Below, piece after piece: positions 47,546 through 59,050 of a stretch of DNA of 64,000 nucleotides. This DNA is from Liolophura sinensis (taxonomy: Eukaryota; Mollusca; Polyplacophora; Chitonida; Chitonidae), in the NCBI RefSeq assembly GCF_032854445.1, contig NC_088299.1:5867001-5931000 (forward strand), written 5' to 3'. Each line of letters starts with the position of its first letter. Within the stretch, counting starts at the first letter, position 1. Position numbers and translations under genes: made by a program. The notes beneath the pieces were generated by a model, which searched no databases, was not told the DNA's origin, and was given only the letters and a program-made list of their open reading frames with translations.

Positions 47546-48770
47546 CGGGTGTGCCTACCAAATCCCATCACTTAAAGCCGCAGCCAAACTATAACGAGAG
47601 TTTTTGTTGCAAGCTGCATCTATTGCATGTAAGTAGAAGCAAAAGTAGAAGATTTCCCAATGTCGTAATATTTTGAAGTGTTCAGAAAGTCTTGCGTCCA
47701 TTCCAGTGTAACAAATAGTAACATATTGAAAGCTTAAACTGCCTGATTCTTTTATAAACAAATTTCGTATCGGTGCCATGCAAATTATGACCAACATCAA
47801 ATTCTCCCCCAAGATTAAGCCGGACGACTTTACAGAGAAATGGCGGCGTGTTGGTCTAGCCTAGCCATTCGCCCCAGTGCTACGCCATAGTCTCGACTGA
47901 TTGGAATGATATTCATATAAAGATATTAAACGTCTGGGTGTTGCCCTCCTGGACCAAATGGCGACCTAATAAGTGGAGAATTCTTCAATTTCCACTGCGT
48001 AACAACGAGCTGGGCGCCTCGAAGAGGAAGATCATGTCATCCCTGAGACACCTTCAAGTATCTTAGAAACGATCCCGTCGGCCGTTGATATCGCGGTTCC
48101 CATGCCACAACACGCAGACAGCTTTCCTCCCATTGTGCTCATCTGGTCGAAACTTCCAGATGTCCAAAGCGACAAGCCGCTCATCGCCGACGGAATTCCT
48201 TAAACGTCCGCAGCCCTCAATGCCTGGGCCGGATGTTTGTATTGGGACAGGAAGGTCCTCTAGAGTCCTGATCATGCCGATGCATTAAACTGAAGGAATA
48301 GTGAAAGCTCTGAAATTGCATGCCCAAGTTTTGAGACTGCAGTGTACTTTTACTCCCAGCTACCGAATAATTCAGCTAATAGCGTTCGCGAAGGAGAAAA
48401 GAGATGATCGCACACTTTCATGGCAGAATTAAACAAACCCAAAAATTGATCAAGATTCGCCGTGTTAAGCCCTTCCTGAGATCATGGTTGAAATGTGATG
48501 ATTTTGAAAAGAAATACTGATGTTCATGCCTATATCATTATATTTATATCCTTTATACCGAGATACTATTTCGGTAATGAAATAAACGCTTGGACGTCAA
48601 CCTTTAGCTGGACATATTATGCAACTGATACCGTCAATCAGACGTTTTGGGCATGTTATGGGCACGTAATGGGCAGAAATTTCTTTTTCGCATGTGGAGG
48701 GCAATAACCAATTTAAAATGTATGTTGAACTACATCGTATTCAGTTCAAGCAATCTATCTTATTCAGTGT
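47546..48770. other. No recognisable gene
   Basis: The segment 47830-48290 has higher GC and opposing frames of about 70 codons. No known motif or splice pattern was identified. Confidence 0.35.
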
Positions 48771-48774
48771 ATGA

Positions 48775-48995
48775 TTTATATATTTGATTGTTGCTTTTGT
48801 TCAAAACATATAATGGCGGTCACTATTGTGAGCGAAGGAAACCACCGACCTTTGGCAAGTTACTGACGAACTCTCCCACATAAAACCTACAGATATGCAC
48901 CCCGTATTGGTGGAAGACAAGTGGTTTCTGACGGATGTTAGACTACGCCAAGGCCCCATGACCATTGACAACAGAGGGTCAATATATGAAAGATA
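48775..48995 (-). mobile_element. SINE-C copy
   Basis: AACCACCGACCTTTGGCAAG, TTACTGACGAACTCTCCCAC, GTATTGGTGGAAGACAAG and GCCAAGGCCCCATGACCATT match the family. Confidence 0.8.
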
Positions 48996-49074
48996 TACAG
49001 CTCAAGCTTAATCCATACACAAGGCTTTGGTTTTGTCTTTTCGACTTATTCATTTGACGGCGGCATAGGTTTAT

Positions 49075-49337
49075 TTATTTATTCATTCATTTCTTTATTT
49101 ATTTGATTGGTATTTAACGCTGTACTCAAGGTTATTTTACCTATACAACGGCAACCAGCATTATGGGGAGAAGAGTCCGGTGGAAATCAACGACCATCCG
49201 CAGGTTGCTGACAGACCGTCCCACGCACGGCCAAACAGAAAACCAACGTTAATTGGACTCACAGCGACCACATTGGTGAGAGGCTTCTGGCTCATTGCGC
49301 CGCGCTGGCACGCTAACCACCTCGACCACGGAGGCCC
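49075..49337 (-). mobile_element. SINE-A, full length
   Basis: The tail is at the left (TTATTTATTTGATTGG). The body follows with ACCAGCATTATGGGGAG, and the head at the right is GACCACGGAGGCCCA. It forms an inverted pair with the next copy. Confidence 0.92.
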
Positions 49338-49460
49338 ACGTGAGCTGTGGGTTTTGACCAGTGCATGTTCCTGAGTGTAATTTGTAGGTAAAGGTGCTAT
49401 GACAATAGCATATATGAATGAGTCAGTTGCTGGCTGAATATACAGATCTCCGTTCAAAGT

Positions 49461-49717
49461 GGGGGCCTCCGTGGCTCAGTTGGTTAGCGCGCTAGTGCAG
49501 CGTTATAACCCAGGGGCCTCTCACCAATTCGGTCGCTGTGAGTTCAAGTCCAGCTCATGCTGGCTTCCTCGACGGCCGTAAGTGGGAAGGTCTTGCAGCT
49601 ACCAGGTTTCCCCTGGCTCTGCCCGGTTTCCACCCACCTTAATGCTGGCCACTGTCGTATAAGTGAAATATTCTTGAGTACTGCGTAAAACACCAATGAA
49701 ATAAATAAAATAAATAA
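49461..49717 (+). mobile_element. SINE-A, full length, with target-site duplication
   Basis: Near-consensus head GGGGGCCTCCGTGGCTCAGT and tail TTCTTGAGTACTGCGTAAAA. CGTTCAAAGT stands at 49451-49460 and 49722-49731. Confidence 0.95.
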
Positions 49718-49910
49718 CTCGCGTTCAAAGTGCATACAGACGTGGGGCAATTAGAAAAAGGACTAAATCAATTACTGACTGTAGCAGATCTCTCTGCTGT
49801 ATTGAGAAACTCAGCTGCTTGCAGTGGGTACTTGCTTTCAGTATATGAAGAAGATAATGGTTATTCGTGCCTCATTTGACTATAGTCTAACATTAATTTG
49901 AATTATAATG

Positions 49911-50191
49911 TATTTATTTCTTTATTTGATTAGTGCTTTCCGCCGTGCTCAAGAATATTTGACTTGTAAGACGGCGACCAGCATTATTGTCGGAGGAAAT
50001 CAGGCAGAAACCGGGCAGAACCCGAGGGAAACTCACGGCCATCCGCAGGTTGCTGACAGACCTACCCAAGTACGGCCGGAGAGGAATCCAGCATGAGCTG
50101 AACTTAAAACTCCCAGCGACCACATTGGTGAGGGGCTTCTGGGTCATTACGCTGAGCTAGCGCACTAAGCAACTGAGCCACGTAGGCTCCC
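49911..50191 (-). mobile_element. SINE-A, full length, with target-site duplication
   Basis: The head at the right reads CTGAGCCACGTAGGCTCC on plus and the tail at the left TTTATTTCTTTATTTGATTA. GAATTATAATGTA (49900-49912) and GAATTATAGTGTA (50192-50204) flank it with one mismatch. Confidence 0.95.
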
Positions 50192-50204
50192 GAATTATAG
50201 TGTA

Positions 50205-51345
50205 GGAGTAGGCGCTATCAATTAGCATAGGAACAAGACAATAGTTACTTGTAGATGAGTTGAGTATGGTGTATACCCAGGAGTTCACTTGTATACAAGT
50301 AGCCGCTAGATACTGGTATTTGAAACAGTCAGTGGTTTTACAAGTAGATGAACTGGCTATACCCGTAATGTATTCAGACGTCGGGACTTGATAATAATTA
50401 CTTGTAGATGAGATGACCAAAAAGTGTATCCAGGATCTCAAATGTAGGGGTTAGTAATTAGTTTAGAAACAAGATAGCGGTTACCTGTAGCTTTGCTGAC
50501 TACACGCAAAGTGTATCCAGGATCACAAATGTAGAGGTAGGGGCTAGTACTTGGTAGGGGAACAAGATAACGGTTACCTGTAGCTTTGCTGACTACACGC
50601 GAAGTGTATCCAGGATCACAAATGTAGGGGTAGGGGCTAGTAATTGGTAGAGAAACAAGATAGCGGTTACCTGTAGCTTTGCTGACTACACGTGAAGTGT
50701 ATCCAGGATCACAAATGTAGAGGTAGGGGCTAGTAATTGGTAGAGAAACAAGATAACGGTTACCTGTAGCTTAGCTGACTACACGCGAAGTGTATCCAGG
50801 ATTTCAAATGTAGGGGTAGAGGCTAGTAATTGGTATAGGAACAACATAATGGTTACCTGTAGCTTTACTGACTACACGCGAAGTGTATCCAGGATCTCAA
50901 ATGTAGCGGTAGGGGCTAGTAATTACTATAGGAACAAGATAATGGTTACCTGTATAACTTAGCTGACTACACGTGAAGTGCATGCACGATCTCAAATGTA
51001 GGGGAAGTGCTAGTAATTAGTACAGGAACAAGATAACGGTTACTTGTTCCGTAGCTGATTGTGCGAGTAGTGTATCCAGGATCACAAATTTAAGGGTAGG
51101 GTCTAGCAATTAAAACAGGAACAAGATAACGGTTACTTGTAGCTAGCTGACTATACACGAATTGTTTAAAGGCTCACAAATGTATGGGCTAGCAATTAGT
51201 ACAGGAACAAGATAAAGGTTACCTGTATAGCTTAGCTAACTATACGTGTAGTGTGTGTCCAGGATCTCAAATGTAGCGGTATAGGCTAACAATTAGTATA
51301 CGATTAGAGTAATTTTTACTTGTAGCCGAGCTGGACTGTATAGGA
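50205..51345. repeat. Minisatellite, about 93-bp unit
   Basis: GTGTATCCAGGAT recurs at 50424, 50511, 50604, 50697, 50790 and 50883, and in altered form near 50978, 51070 and 51163. Each unit contains ACAAGATAACGGTTACCTGT. Central units are most alike, and both edges decay. Confidence 0.95.
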
Positions 51346-51596
51346 ATATACGGTTACAACTTGAATTAAAATAAAATAAAAGATCTGAATACTATGTGTC
51401 CATATTAAATACAGATACACGTTTAAATGTAGTACTACAAGTACTTGCACGTTGAGCATTGAATGTTAGCAGTCAGAGGATGTTTAGAAATCAAAAGAAT
51501 TAGTGACCTCATTGTGCTTCAGCACGTTCAATACGGTCCAAAAACTGCCATTTGGTATCTCAATCTATCTTTGCATTTCATTTCAAGGGTTAAGTC

Positions 51597-52500
51597 AGCA
51601 CGCTGCTATCAAGTCTCTATTCATTCTATAATCTGTATAGCGTGTAAAGTAACTCGTAAACTGATGACACATTTTTAATAAAGAAAATCAATATTGCCTG
51701 CATAAATTCAGCTTTCTGGCAAACAATATCTCTCTGTTTCAAAATATTTTTTAAAATTGTGATAATGTTTATTTTGGCCAAGTCTGGTACCAAGTTTCAG
51801 TGGAGTCAAAAGGACTCAAAAGGTCAAAAACCTTCATTCAAATTATCATAGATGTTTTGGGAGTCTGCGATAGTTTGCGAAACCAGCCTTCATCTATAAA
51901 TCTGCAAATATCCTGGAATGGATTTTTCCCGTTGAGGATTTGAAAAATATGACGTTTGCTCTGCTTTGGTATTGATGTCATTTTGGTTTCATACGGAATT
52001 TTGGACTCGCATGTCAAAGTGGTATGAAACTTTGAAATTGCTGATATATGTCCCAGTTAAAGTGATTTAAGACCACGTGTAATATATGGAAATACATTAA
52101 GTGAACTACATTGCTATCATGTCTCTCTACACTCATATAATTCATGTAGCGCGACATATGTTTTAATAAAGAAAACCAATATTGCCTGTAAAACTACAGC
52201 TTTCTGGCAAAAAAATTCTCTTCGTTTCAAAATATCTTTTTTAAAATGTGTTTATGTTTTCTTGCCCAAGACTGCTCATCAAGTTTCAGTGGTCTTGGGA
52301 CATCTCTGCACCAGACATAGATATTGCCCTTCCATATTAGATACGAAGACGAGTTAGCTCTAATATCGCATACATGTACATGTATCTCTAGCTCTACAAA
52401 AGTAAACATTTATTCTTTCAAATGAATGTTGTATACATGCGCAATCGATGTCATTTGGTCCCACATTTACATACGAATTCCAAAACCCTGTGAAACTGAT
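51597..52500. repeat. Two diverged direct copies offset by about 488 bp
   Basis: ATATTGCCTG with surrounding AGCTTTCTGGCAAA, CGTTTCAAAATAT and CAAGTTTCAGTGG occurs near 51691 and 52179. TGATGTCATTTTGG and CGATGTCATTTGG mark the 3' parts. Confidence 0.8.
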
Positions 52501-55320
52501 CATATAATGTAATACTGCCACATAAAAAACTGTTACGTGCAGGACAGTTATGTTTGCACCTACCTAAACTGCATCAGAGGGTTATATGTGTTTTTTCTTC
52601 GTTGAAGTCATTCCAAAAGTCGTACAAGAAAAATCGATGGTCTCGCGTAATGTAAAAGACAGAGTAATGTAATGTAATATATCAGAGCTCATTAAGGTTG
52701 TATACCCACAATACAACTCTTATGTTTCTCCCAAATCGTTAACTTTTTTACAACGGCTGACAGAACCCCTATGCAATTGCTAATATACAGATGCTGGTAT
52801 TTTGGGTGTTTTCCCCCACGCTTGCCGCTGAGCTTCGTTTATTATACAAGCTATACAAAGGTTTACAATATTGAGAAAAATGGGGGGAAAGCTTAAACAG
52901 TAATCCTAGGCCAAATTAAATTTAATTAGACACCTCTTCTTATACCACTGGTATAGACAAATTCACTTTTGTAACCAATTTGCCTCTGTATTTAGAGAGA
53001 GCGCGACTTCCAGTTTAGAGCTGTACAGAATTGCCGTCAGAAAGGCTGGTATTGAGGGAATTTGCTCAAAGAAGATCGAGTGCCTAAGCTCCTTGGTTGA
53101 TAGATAAATCCATATGTTCAAATAAAAAAAGGTCATCCTGTTTAGTTGAATTAAAAAAACGGCAGGCGCACTATTGTCGACCTCTCGTTGGGCTTTGACT
53201 GCCATGGAATCTTTAGTCGATTTGAGGGTGACCGGATGGACATTTATCGGGTAGCGGTATTTTGTCAACCCTCTTGTTAATTTTCCAGAAGTTTTAAACT
53301 CGTGTAAAAAGCGAAATTGACAGGGTTAATTCCTCTTGGGTGATAAAGCTTGTAACATCGGTGTCACTTAGCCGTGTGATCTTCCGAGATATAACTCTTC
53401 TTAAATGAGTCCGTTCCGCTGAGCGGGGCGTAAAGGTCGTTAATCCGCTGACAAGATCGCGCCATTAAAATCAGAAAAGTTGACATAAAACCAAAGTGGT
53501 GTGCATTCTGGAACGAGAGTACTTTTGAAACGAGAGCACCTGGGGAAGAATTCCTGCTGCCAGAACCATTACACAGCAGTAAGTGTCCATACAACTGAGG
53601 CTGTTACGGTTTCATGCGGAACCCTGTGAACTGTTCACACTGAAAGATCAAGTATACACTTCGATATGTTGCAGCTGGGGGTAAAAAATATGGGATGGTT
53701 TATAAAATGCCATAACAACACAGTGTAATGAGTAATTTTAGATCAGTGACGGGTGGGGCATGTAAGTTGCTACTTTCCAAGCGTTTACATAAACAGCTAG
53801 TATAGCACTCTAACTGGTAAACCGAGAGTCATCACTGTTATACAGAGAACTCATCAATAACGCTTGCAAGCTAGACCTTTGCAAAATGCCTTATTTTACA
53901 CTGTAGCAATTTTTTGATTAATTATAATGTAACACCGGCTTATACCAGGTGATATAGAACATTCTTTCTTTTCCAGTTTTACACCAGTGAGTATTTTTGT
54001 GAGAAGGGACAACATTCAGAGCTGGTTACTCCTTCCGAAAATTCCCGATTATTGCCGAAGACAGATAACCTCAAACATATCTCAGCCCGTGACAATATTT
54101 TACGATGAATTTCAGAGCCATCAAATTGAATCTATATTGGCTATATCAAGCCCTGACTTCTCCGTTTACCGAGTAAAGATTGGGATGATTACTGCTAACG
54201 TCGCCTCTCCGAGGCTATCAAAACGAAGGAATAGAAGTTCAATAAGCAATGATCACCGTTCGATAGGTCATCACACTGTCACAGATATGATATCAAATGA
54301 CATTGTTTTGCCCGGTAGAAAATCTTCGAATGCTCTGATGTTTTGGCAAAATGTCAAGAGCTTTTGAAACCGTGCTGAACAAACGTTTGTTGACATGGAC
54401 GACTAGAAATATCTGACTGCCTTGTCTCTTAAGTATACAGATCAGAAAGAAAAGATCGGGGGAGGTTGGCGGTGGGGAGGGGAGGTGTTTGGCATAGGGA
54501 TGAGGGGCAGGGAAGGAGTGCGGGGTACGCAGCTACAACGAACCCATACGCACAGAAAATGATTTCGTAACATATACAGAAAGCATCGTCGGTCATCTTA
54601 AGGCAAAATCACATGGACAGTACTTCATCGACTTTTCATCAACCAGAAAAAAGGACTGATATTCAGGAAGTATCGTAGCATGTATTTTAGTCATGATTTG
54701 CATTTGACAAGGGAGTTAAAGCATACTGCTGATCTTTTCAGCATTGACTACGTTAGTGTCTTCACTACACCATCTCCCTACAGCCAATGCAATGAAACGG
54801 CTTTGTGTTCACTCATATTCATTGTGCGTCTTGGGGGTAATAAATAAGATATTCGCATCGTTTGAGATCTCATAATTTCTTGCAAAAATTCACGATGGTG
54901 AAGCACACTGACTTCATTAAAATACCGAAACGGCTTTCTCTGTACTCATATTAATATTGTGCTCTTTCTTTGGCAATAAATAAGATTGTCTCCGGAATCC
55001 AAAACGCATACATTCCCCACTATTCAATTCCCGTTAACCGCTTTTTTCCACGCGCTCCTGTAGCATGGGGATTAATCCTAACTAGGTACTCTTTCATTCT
55101 TACCACAGAAAATTACAGTCTTGGGATCTGTTCCCTGAAATCTGGGCTTCAATCGATGGAAATGAATCTGTCCTTAGTTCGTGTTTCGCAGGATTTTCCT
55201 TTCCTCGCTGTAATTGTTATTGCTTCTTCTAATCCACGAAGGATTCAGGAATGGACGGATTTGTTAACATGTATGGGAGAACGTGCATCTTGTCGGATTC
55301 ACTATAAGCAGTGACTATAC
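52501..55320. other. No recognisable gene
   Basis: Frames at 52963-53268 (-), 53987-54367 (+) and 54970-55314 (+) exceed 100 codons without known motifs. A G-rich tract lies at 54457-54530. Confidence 0.4.
54457..54530 (+). other. G-quadruplex-prone tract
   Basis: Runs of three to five G recur (GGGGGAGG, GGTGGGGAGGGGAGG, GGGATGAGGGGCAGGG), allowing at least four stacked runs with short loops. Confidence 0.5.
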
Positions 55321-55329
55321 GTCAGACTG

Positions 55330-57580
55330 GTTGTATGAAACTTTATGTCAGTTTCACCGTACCATGCAGGAGACTACATTTTACATCGTTTTATGCACGG
55401 TTATGTCTTTCACATTTCCCATTGTGTCGCGAACGGCTGTTTCGGAAACATTCTCCATTATTTCGTGCAGTGTTATTTCTAATACATTTTATATTGTTTC
55501 GCAGCTGGCTATTTCGTGTATACATGACATTGGTTCGCACAAAGGCACTTCTTGAATATTTTGTATTGGTTATCAGCATGACTACTTCTTGTACACCCTG
55601 CTTGAGTTCACAGCATGCATGACCTCTTTTTGTACTTTCTGCATTGGCTCGCAGCATGACCACTATTTTTACATCCTGCATTGGTTCGCGGCATAACCAC
55701 TTCTTGTACATCCCGCATTGGTTCACAGTATGACCACTTCTTGAACACCCTGAATTAGTTCGCGGCATGACCACTTTTTTTACATCCTGCATTGGTCCGC
55801 GGCATAAACGCTTCTTGTACATCCTGCATTGGTTCGCGGCATGACCACTTCTTGTACATCCTGCATTAGTTCGTGGCATGACCACTTTTTTCACATCCTG
55901 CATTGGTTCGCGGCATAACCACTTCTTGTACATTCGGCATTAGTTCGCAGTATGACCAGTTTTTTACATCCTGCATTGGTTTGCGGCATAACCGCTTCTT
56001 GTACATCCTGCATTAGTTCGCGGTATGACCACTTTTTTACATCCTGCATTGGTTCGCGGCATAACCACTTCTTGTACATCCCGCATTGGTTCACAGTATG
56101 ACCACTTCTTGTTCATCCTGCATTGGTTCGCGGCATAACCACTTCTTGTACACCCTGCATTGGTTTGCGGCATAACCACTTCTTGCACACCCTGCATTAG
56201 TTCGCGGTATGACCAATTTTTTTACATCCTGCATTGGTTCGCAGTATGACCACTTTTTGTACATCCTGCATTAGTTCGTGGCATGACCACTTTTTTTACA
56301 TCCCGCATTGGTTCGCGGCATGACCACTTTTTTCACATCCTGCATTAGTTCGCAGTATGACCAATTTTTTTACATCCTGCATTGGTTCGCGGCATAACCA
56401 CTTCTTGTACATCCCGCATTGCTTCACAGTATGACCACTTCTTGTTCATCCTGCATTAGTTCGTGGCATGACCACTTTTTTTACATCCTGCATTGGTTCG
56501 CGGCATAACCACTTCTTGTACATCCTGCATTAGTTCGCAGTATGACCAATTTTTTTACATCCTGCATTGGTTCGCGGCATAACCACTTCTTGTACATCCT
56601 GCATTGGTTCGCAGTATGACCAATTTTTTTACATTCTGCATTGGTTCGCGGCATAACCGCTTCTTGTACATCCTCCATCAGTTCGCGGCATGACCAATTT
56701 TTTTACATCCGGCATTGGTTTGCGGTATGACCACTTCTTGTACATCCTGCATTAGTTCGTGGCATGACCACTTTTTTTACATCCTGCATTGGTTTGCGGC
56801 ATAACCACTTCTTGTACACCCTGCATTGGTTCACAGTATGACCACACCTTGTACACCCTGCATTGGTTCGCGGCATAACCACTTCTTGTAGCTCCCGCAT
56901 CGGTTCACAGTATGACCACTTGTTGTACACCCTGCACTGGTTCGCTGTATAACCACTTCTTGTACACACTGCATTGGTTTGCGCTATGACCACTTCTTGT
57001 ACATCCTGCATTAGTTCGCAGTATGAGCACTTTTTTACATCCTGCATTGGTTCGCGGCATAACCGCTTCTTGTACATCCTGCATTAGTTCGCGGTATAAC
57101 CACTTTTTTACATCCTGCATTGGTTCGCGGCATAACCACTTGTTGTACACCCTGCATTGGTTCACAGTATGACCGCTTCTTGTACACCCTGCATTGGTTC
57201 GCGGCATAACCACTTCTTGTTGCTCCCGCATTGGTTCACAGTATGACCACTTCTTGTATACCCTGCACTGGTTCGCTGTATGAACACTTGTTGTACATCC
57301 TGTACTGCTTCGAGGCATGGCCAATTCTTATACATCTTGCATTGGTTCGCGGCATGACCACTTCTTTTACACCCTGCACTGTTTCACGCACGGCTATGTC
57401 TTGTACACTCTGCATTATTTCAGGCACGGCTATGTCTTGTGCACCCTGAATTGTTTCACGCACGGCTATGTCTTGTTCACCCTGCAGTGTTTCACGCACG
57501 GCTATGTCTTGTTCACAATGCAGTGTTTCATGCACGGCTATGTCCTGTACACCCTGCATCGCTTCATGCATGGTTATTTT
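55330..57580. repeat. Satellite-like array, 37-bp unit, about 50 copies
   Basis: The unit begins CTGCATTGGTTCGCGGCATA and repeats every 37 bp (for example CTGCATT at 55824 and 55861). Two variants largely alternate, one with CCACTTCTTGTACATC and one with CCACTTTTTTTACATC. At both edges the units change: 36-bp units with GCACGGCTATGTCTTGT at 57.37-57.57 kb and degenerate related units at 55.33-55.55 kb. Minus-strand frames of up to 180 codons arise because the unit lacks stops. They are not considered genes. Confidence 0.96.
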
Positions 57581-57993
57581 CAGTTCATAGTCTATAGTGT
57601 TTTATGTTCCTCGGGAATCTAGGGTGCTGTTTCCAAGGTTTAGTATGTATTTGATATACATACCAATGACATTTTTTGTTAAGTGTGTAATATTTAATAC
57701 GTTTGTGTGCGTTGACTAAGCAGGATGTCCAAACGGTTTACACACAGCTGTAGTTGTGTAAAAAAAAACATTTCGGTCTACGATGTTTATTTACTTATTA
57801 TTGACTATAGTATGGACAATGAAACAAGAACAGCGATGAAATTTGTGGTAGCTGGCAAACGGACATACATATAGCTACGGGCGAAACCCGGTCTTTTATC
57901 AGTTCACCTTGGAGTTTACCTCACTTAAGAATTTTATCCTACCAGTTCATGTAAATGCTTAAGTAGTAACAATTTACATTCTTCATAGCAGCA

Positions 57994-58251
57994 GGGGCCT
58001 TCGGGGCTCTTTTGGTTAGCGCGCTAGCACAGCGTAATGTCCCAGGAGTCTCTCACCAATGCTGGCGCTGTGAGTTCAAGTCCCGCTCATGCTGGCTTGC
58101 TCTCCGGCCGTGGGAAGGTCTTCCAGCAACCTGCGGATGGCCCGTGGGTTTTCCCCGGGCTGTGCCCGGTTTCCACCCACCATAATTCAGGCCGCCGTCG
58201 TGTAAGTGAAATATTCTTGAGTACGGCGTAAAATACCAATCAAATAAATAA
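57994..58251 (+). mobile_element. SINE-A, full length, with target-site duplication
   Basis: Head GGGGCCTTCGGGGCTCTTTT, B box GAGTTCAAGTCCC, tail TTCTTGAGTACGGCGTAAAA. CTTCATAGCAGCA (57981-57993) and CTTATAGCACCA (58252-58263) are a decayed duplication. Confidence 0.92.
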
Positions 58252-58454
58252 CTTATAGCACCATATAAAGCTTAATCAGAATTACATGTACGTGTAAGTG
58301 AAACAAAATGCAATGACGTCAAATGGTCTAGCGTTACTGGAAGTACATTTACTGTATCAGTAACAAGAATTCATCACTAGGGATCAGGCCTTGGGAAGTC
58401 TTAGTCCGTCAGCAGACTCTTGGTGTACGCAGGCCTACTAGTAATGTATGACTA

Positions 58455-58595
58455 CAGCGCTTTTTCACTTATTTGGCATGTTATTCACTGATGGTGGAAA
58501 GCGGACTGTACTTGGAGGAAACCATCACACCTAGTCCGCTGCCTGGAAAACCTCCTGACTTAAATCCGCCTACAGGCGAACCAGCGTTAGAGGGA
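58455..58595 (-). mobile_element. SINE-C-like fragment
   Basis: CTTGGAGGAAACCATCACAC, GGAAAACCTCCTGACTTAAA and CAGGCGAACCAGCG resemble the 31.1-kb copy. Confidence 0.6.
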
Positions 58596-59050
58596 TTAGA
58601 ACAATTTTTCAGTCACAGGGGTGACGAGGAGTCATTAAGGGTGTGTACAAATGCATGCACTGTGTCTTCTTTTGACAGAGCAGGTCCATGCCTCTAAACT
58701 GATGACGACACTGAAGTATCATGCCCAAGACACTAGACTTGAAACCCCACCCTGTCAAATTATACTGACACCAGGAGCTGGTTTCATAAAACTCACTTAG
58801 CAAAGTAAACCCTTACCTACCGTGAAAACGTGTGTTGTAGAGATATAAAGTGCACTTGGCTAAGGGTAATTTAACACTAAGTCCGCTTCAGGAAACCAGC
58901 CCCTGCCAACCAGTCCTTTTTCCTTATTCTAACCTCTCAGTGCTGAGCCCCAAGCAAGGCAGTGATGAGAACGACGTTTGACTCGATCTGGGTTTGATCC
59001 CAGGTCTCCCGACTTCGACACGAACGCTCTAATCATTAGGCTACCGAAGC
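58596..59050 (-). mobile_element. SINE-B2 with nested MITE
   Basis: The body (AATTTTTCAGTCACAGGGGT, TGAAGTATCATGCCCAAGAC) is split by a 130-bp insertion and resumes at CCAACCAGTCC. The tRNA head at the right is intact on minus (TAGCCTAATGATTAGAGCG as A-box region, GGGATCAAACCC as B box). Confidence 0.88.
58775..58904. mobile_element. MITE-like element inside SINE-B2
   Basis: The terminal repeats are GAGCTGGTTTCATAAAACTC and, inverted, GGGGCTGGTTTCCTGAAGCG. The interior matches the reverse complement of 20453-20584. The host SINE continues on both sides, so the MITE is younger. Confidence 0.85.

Noticed and set aside
53987-54367. 126-codon plus-strand frame
   Set aside because: It has no recognisable domain, no supporting splice pattern and no homologous copy in the window.
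55391-57571. Minus-strand frames of 67-180 codons with repetitive Cys/Asn/Arg-rich translation
   Set aside because: They are produced by the stop-free 37-bp repeat read in rotating phase. Frames break wherever the T run changes length, so there is no selection for a protein.
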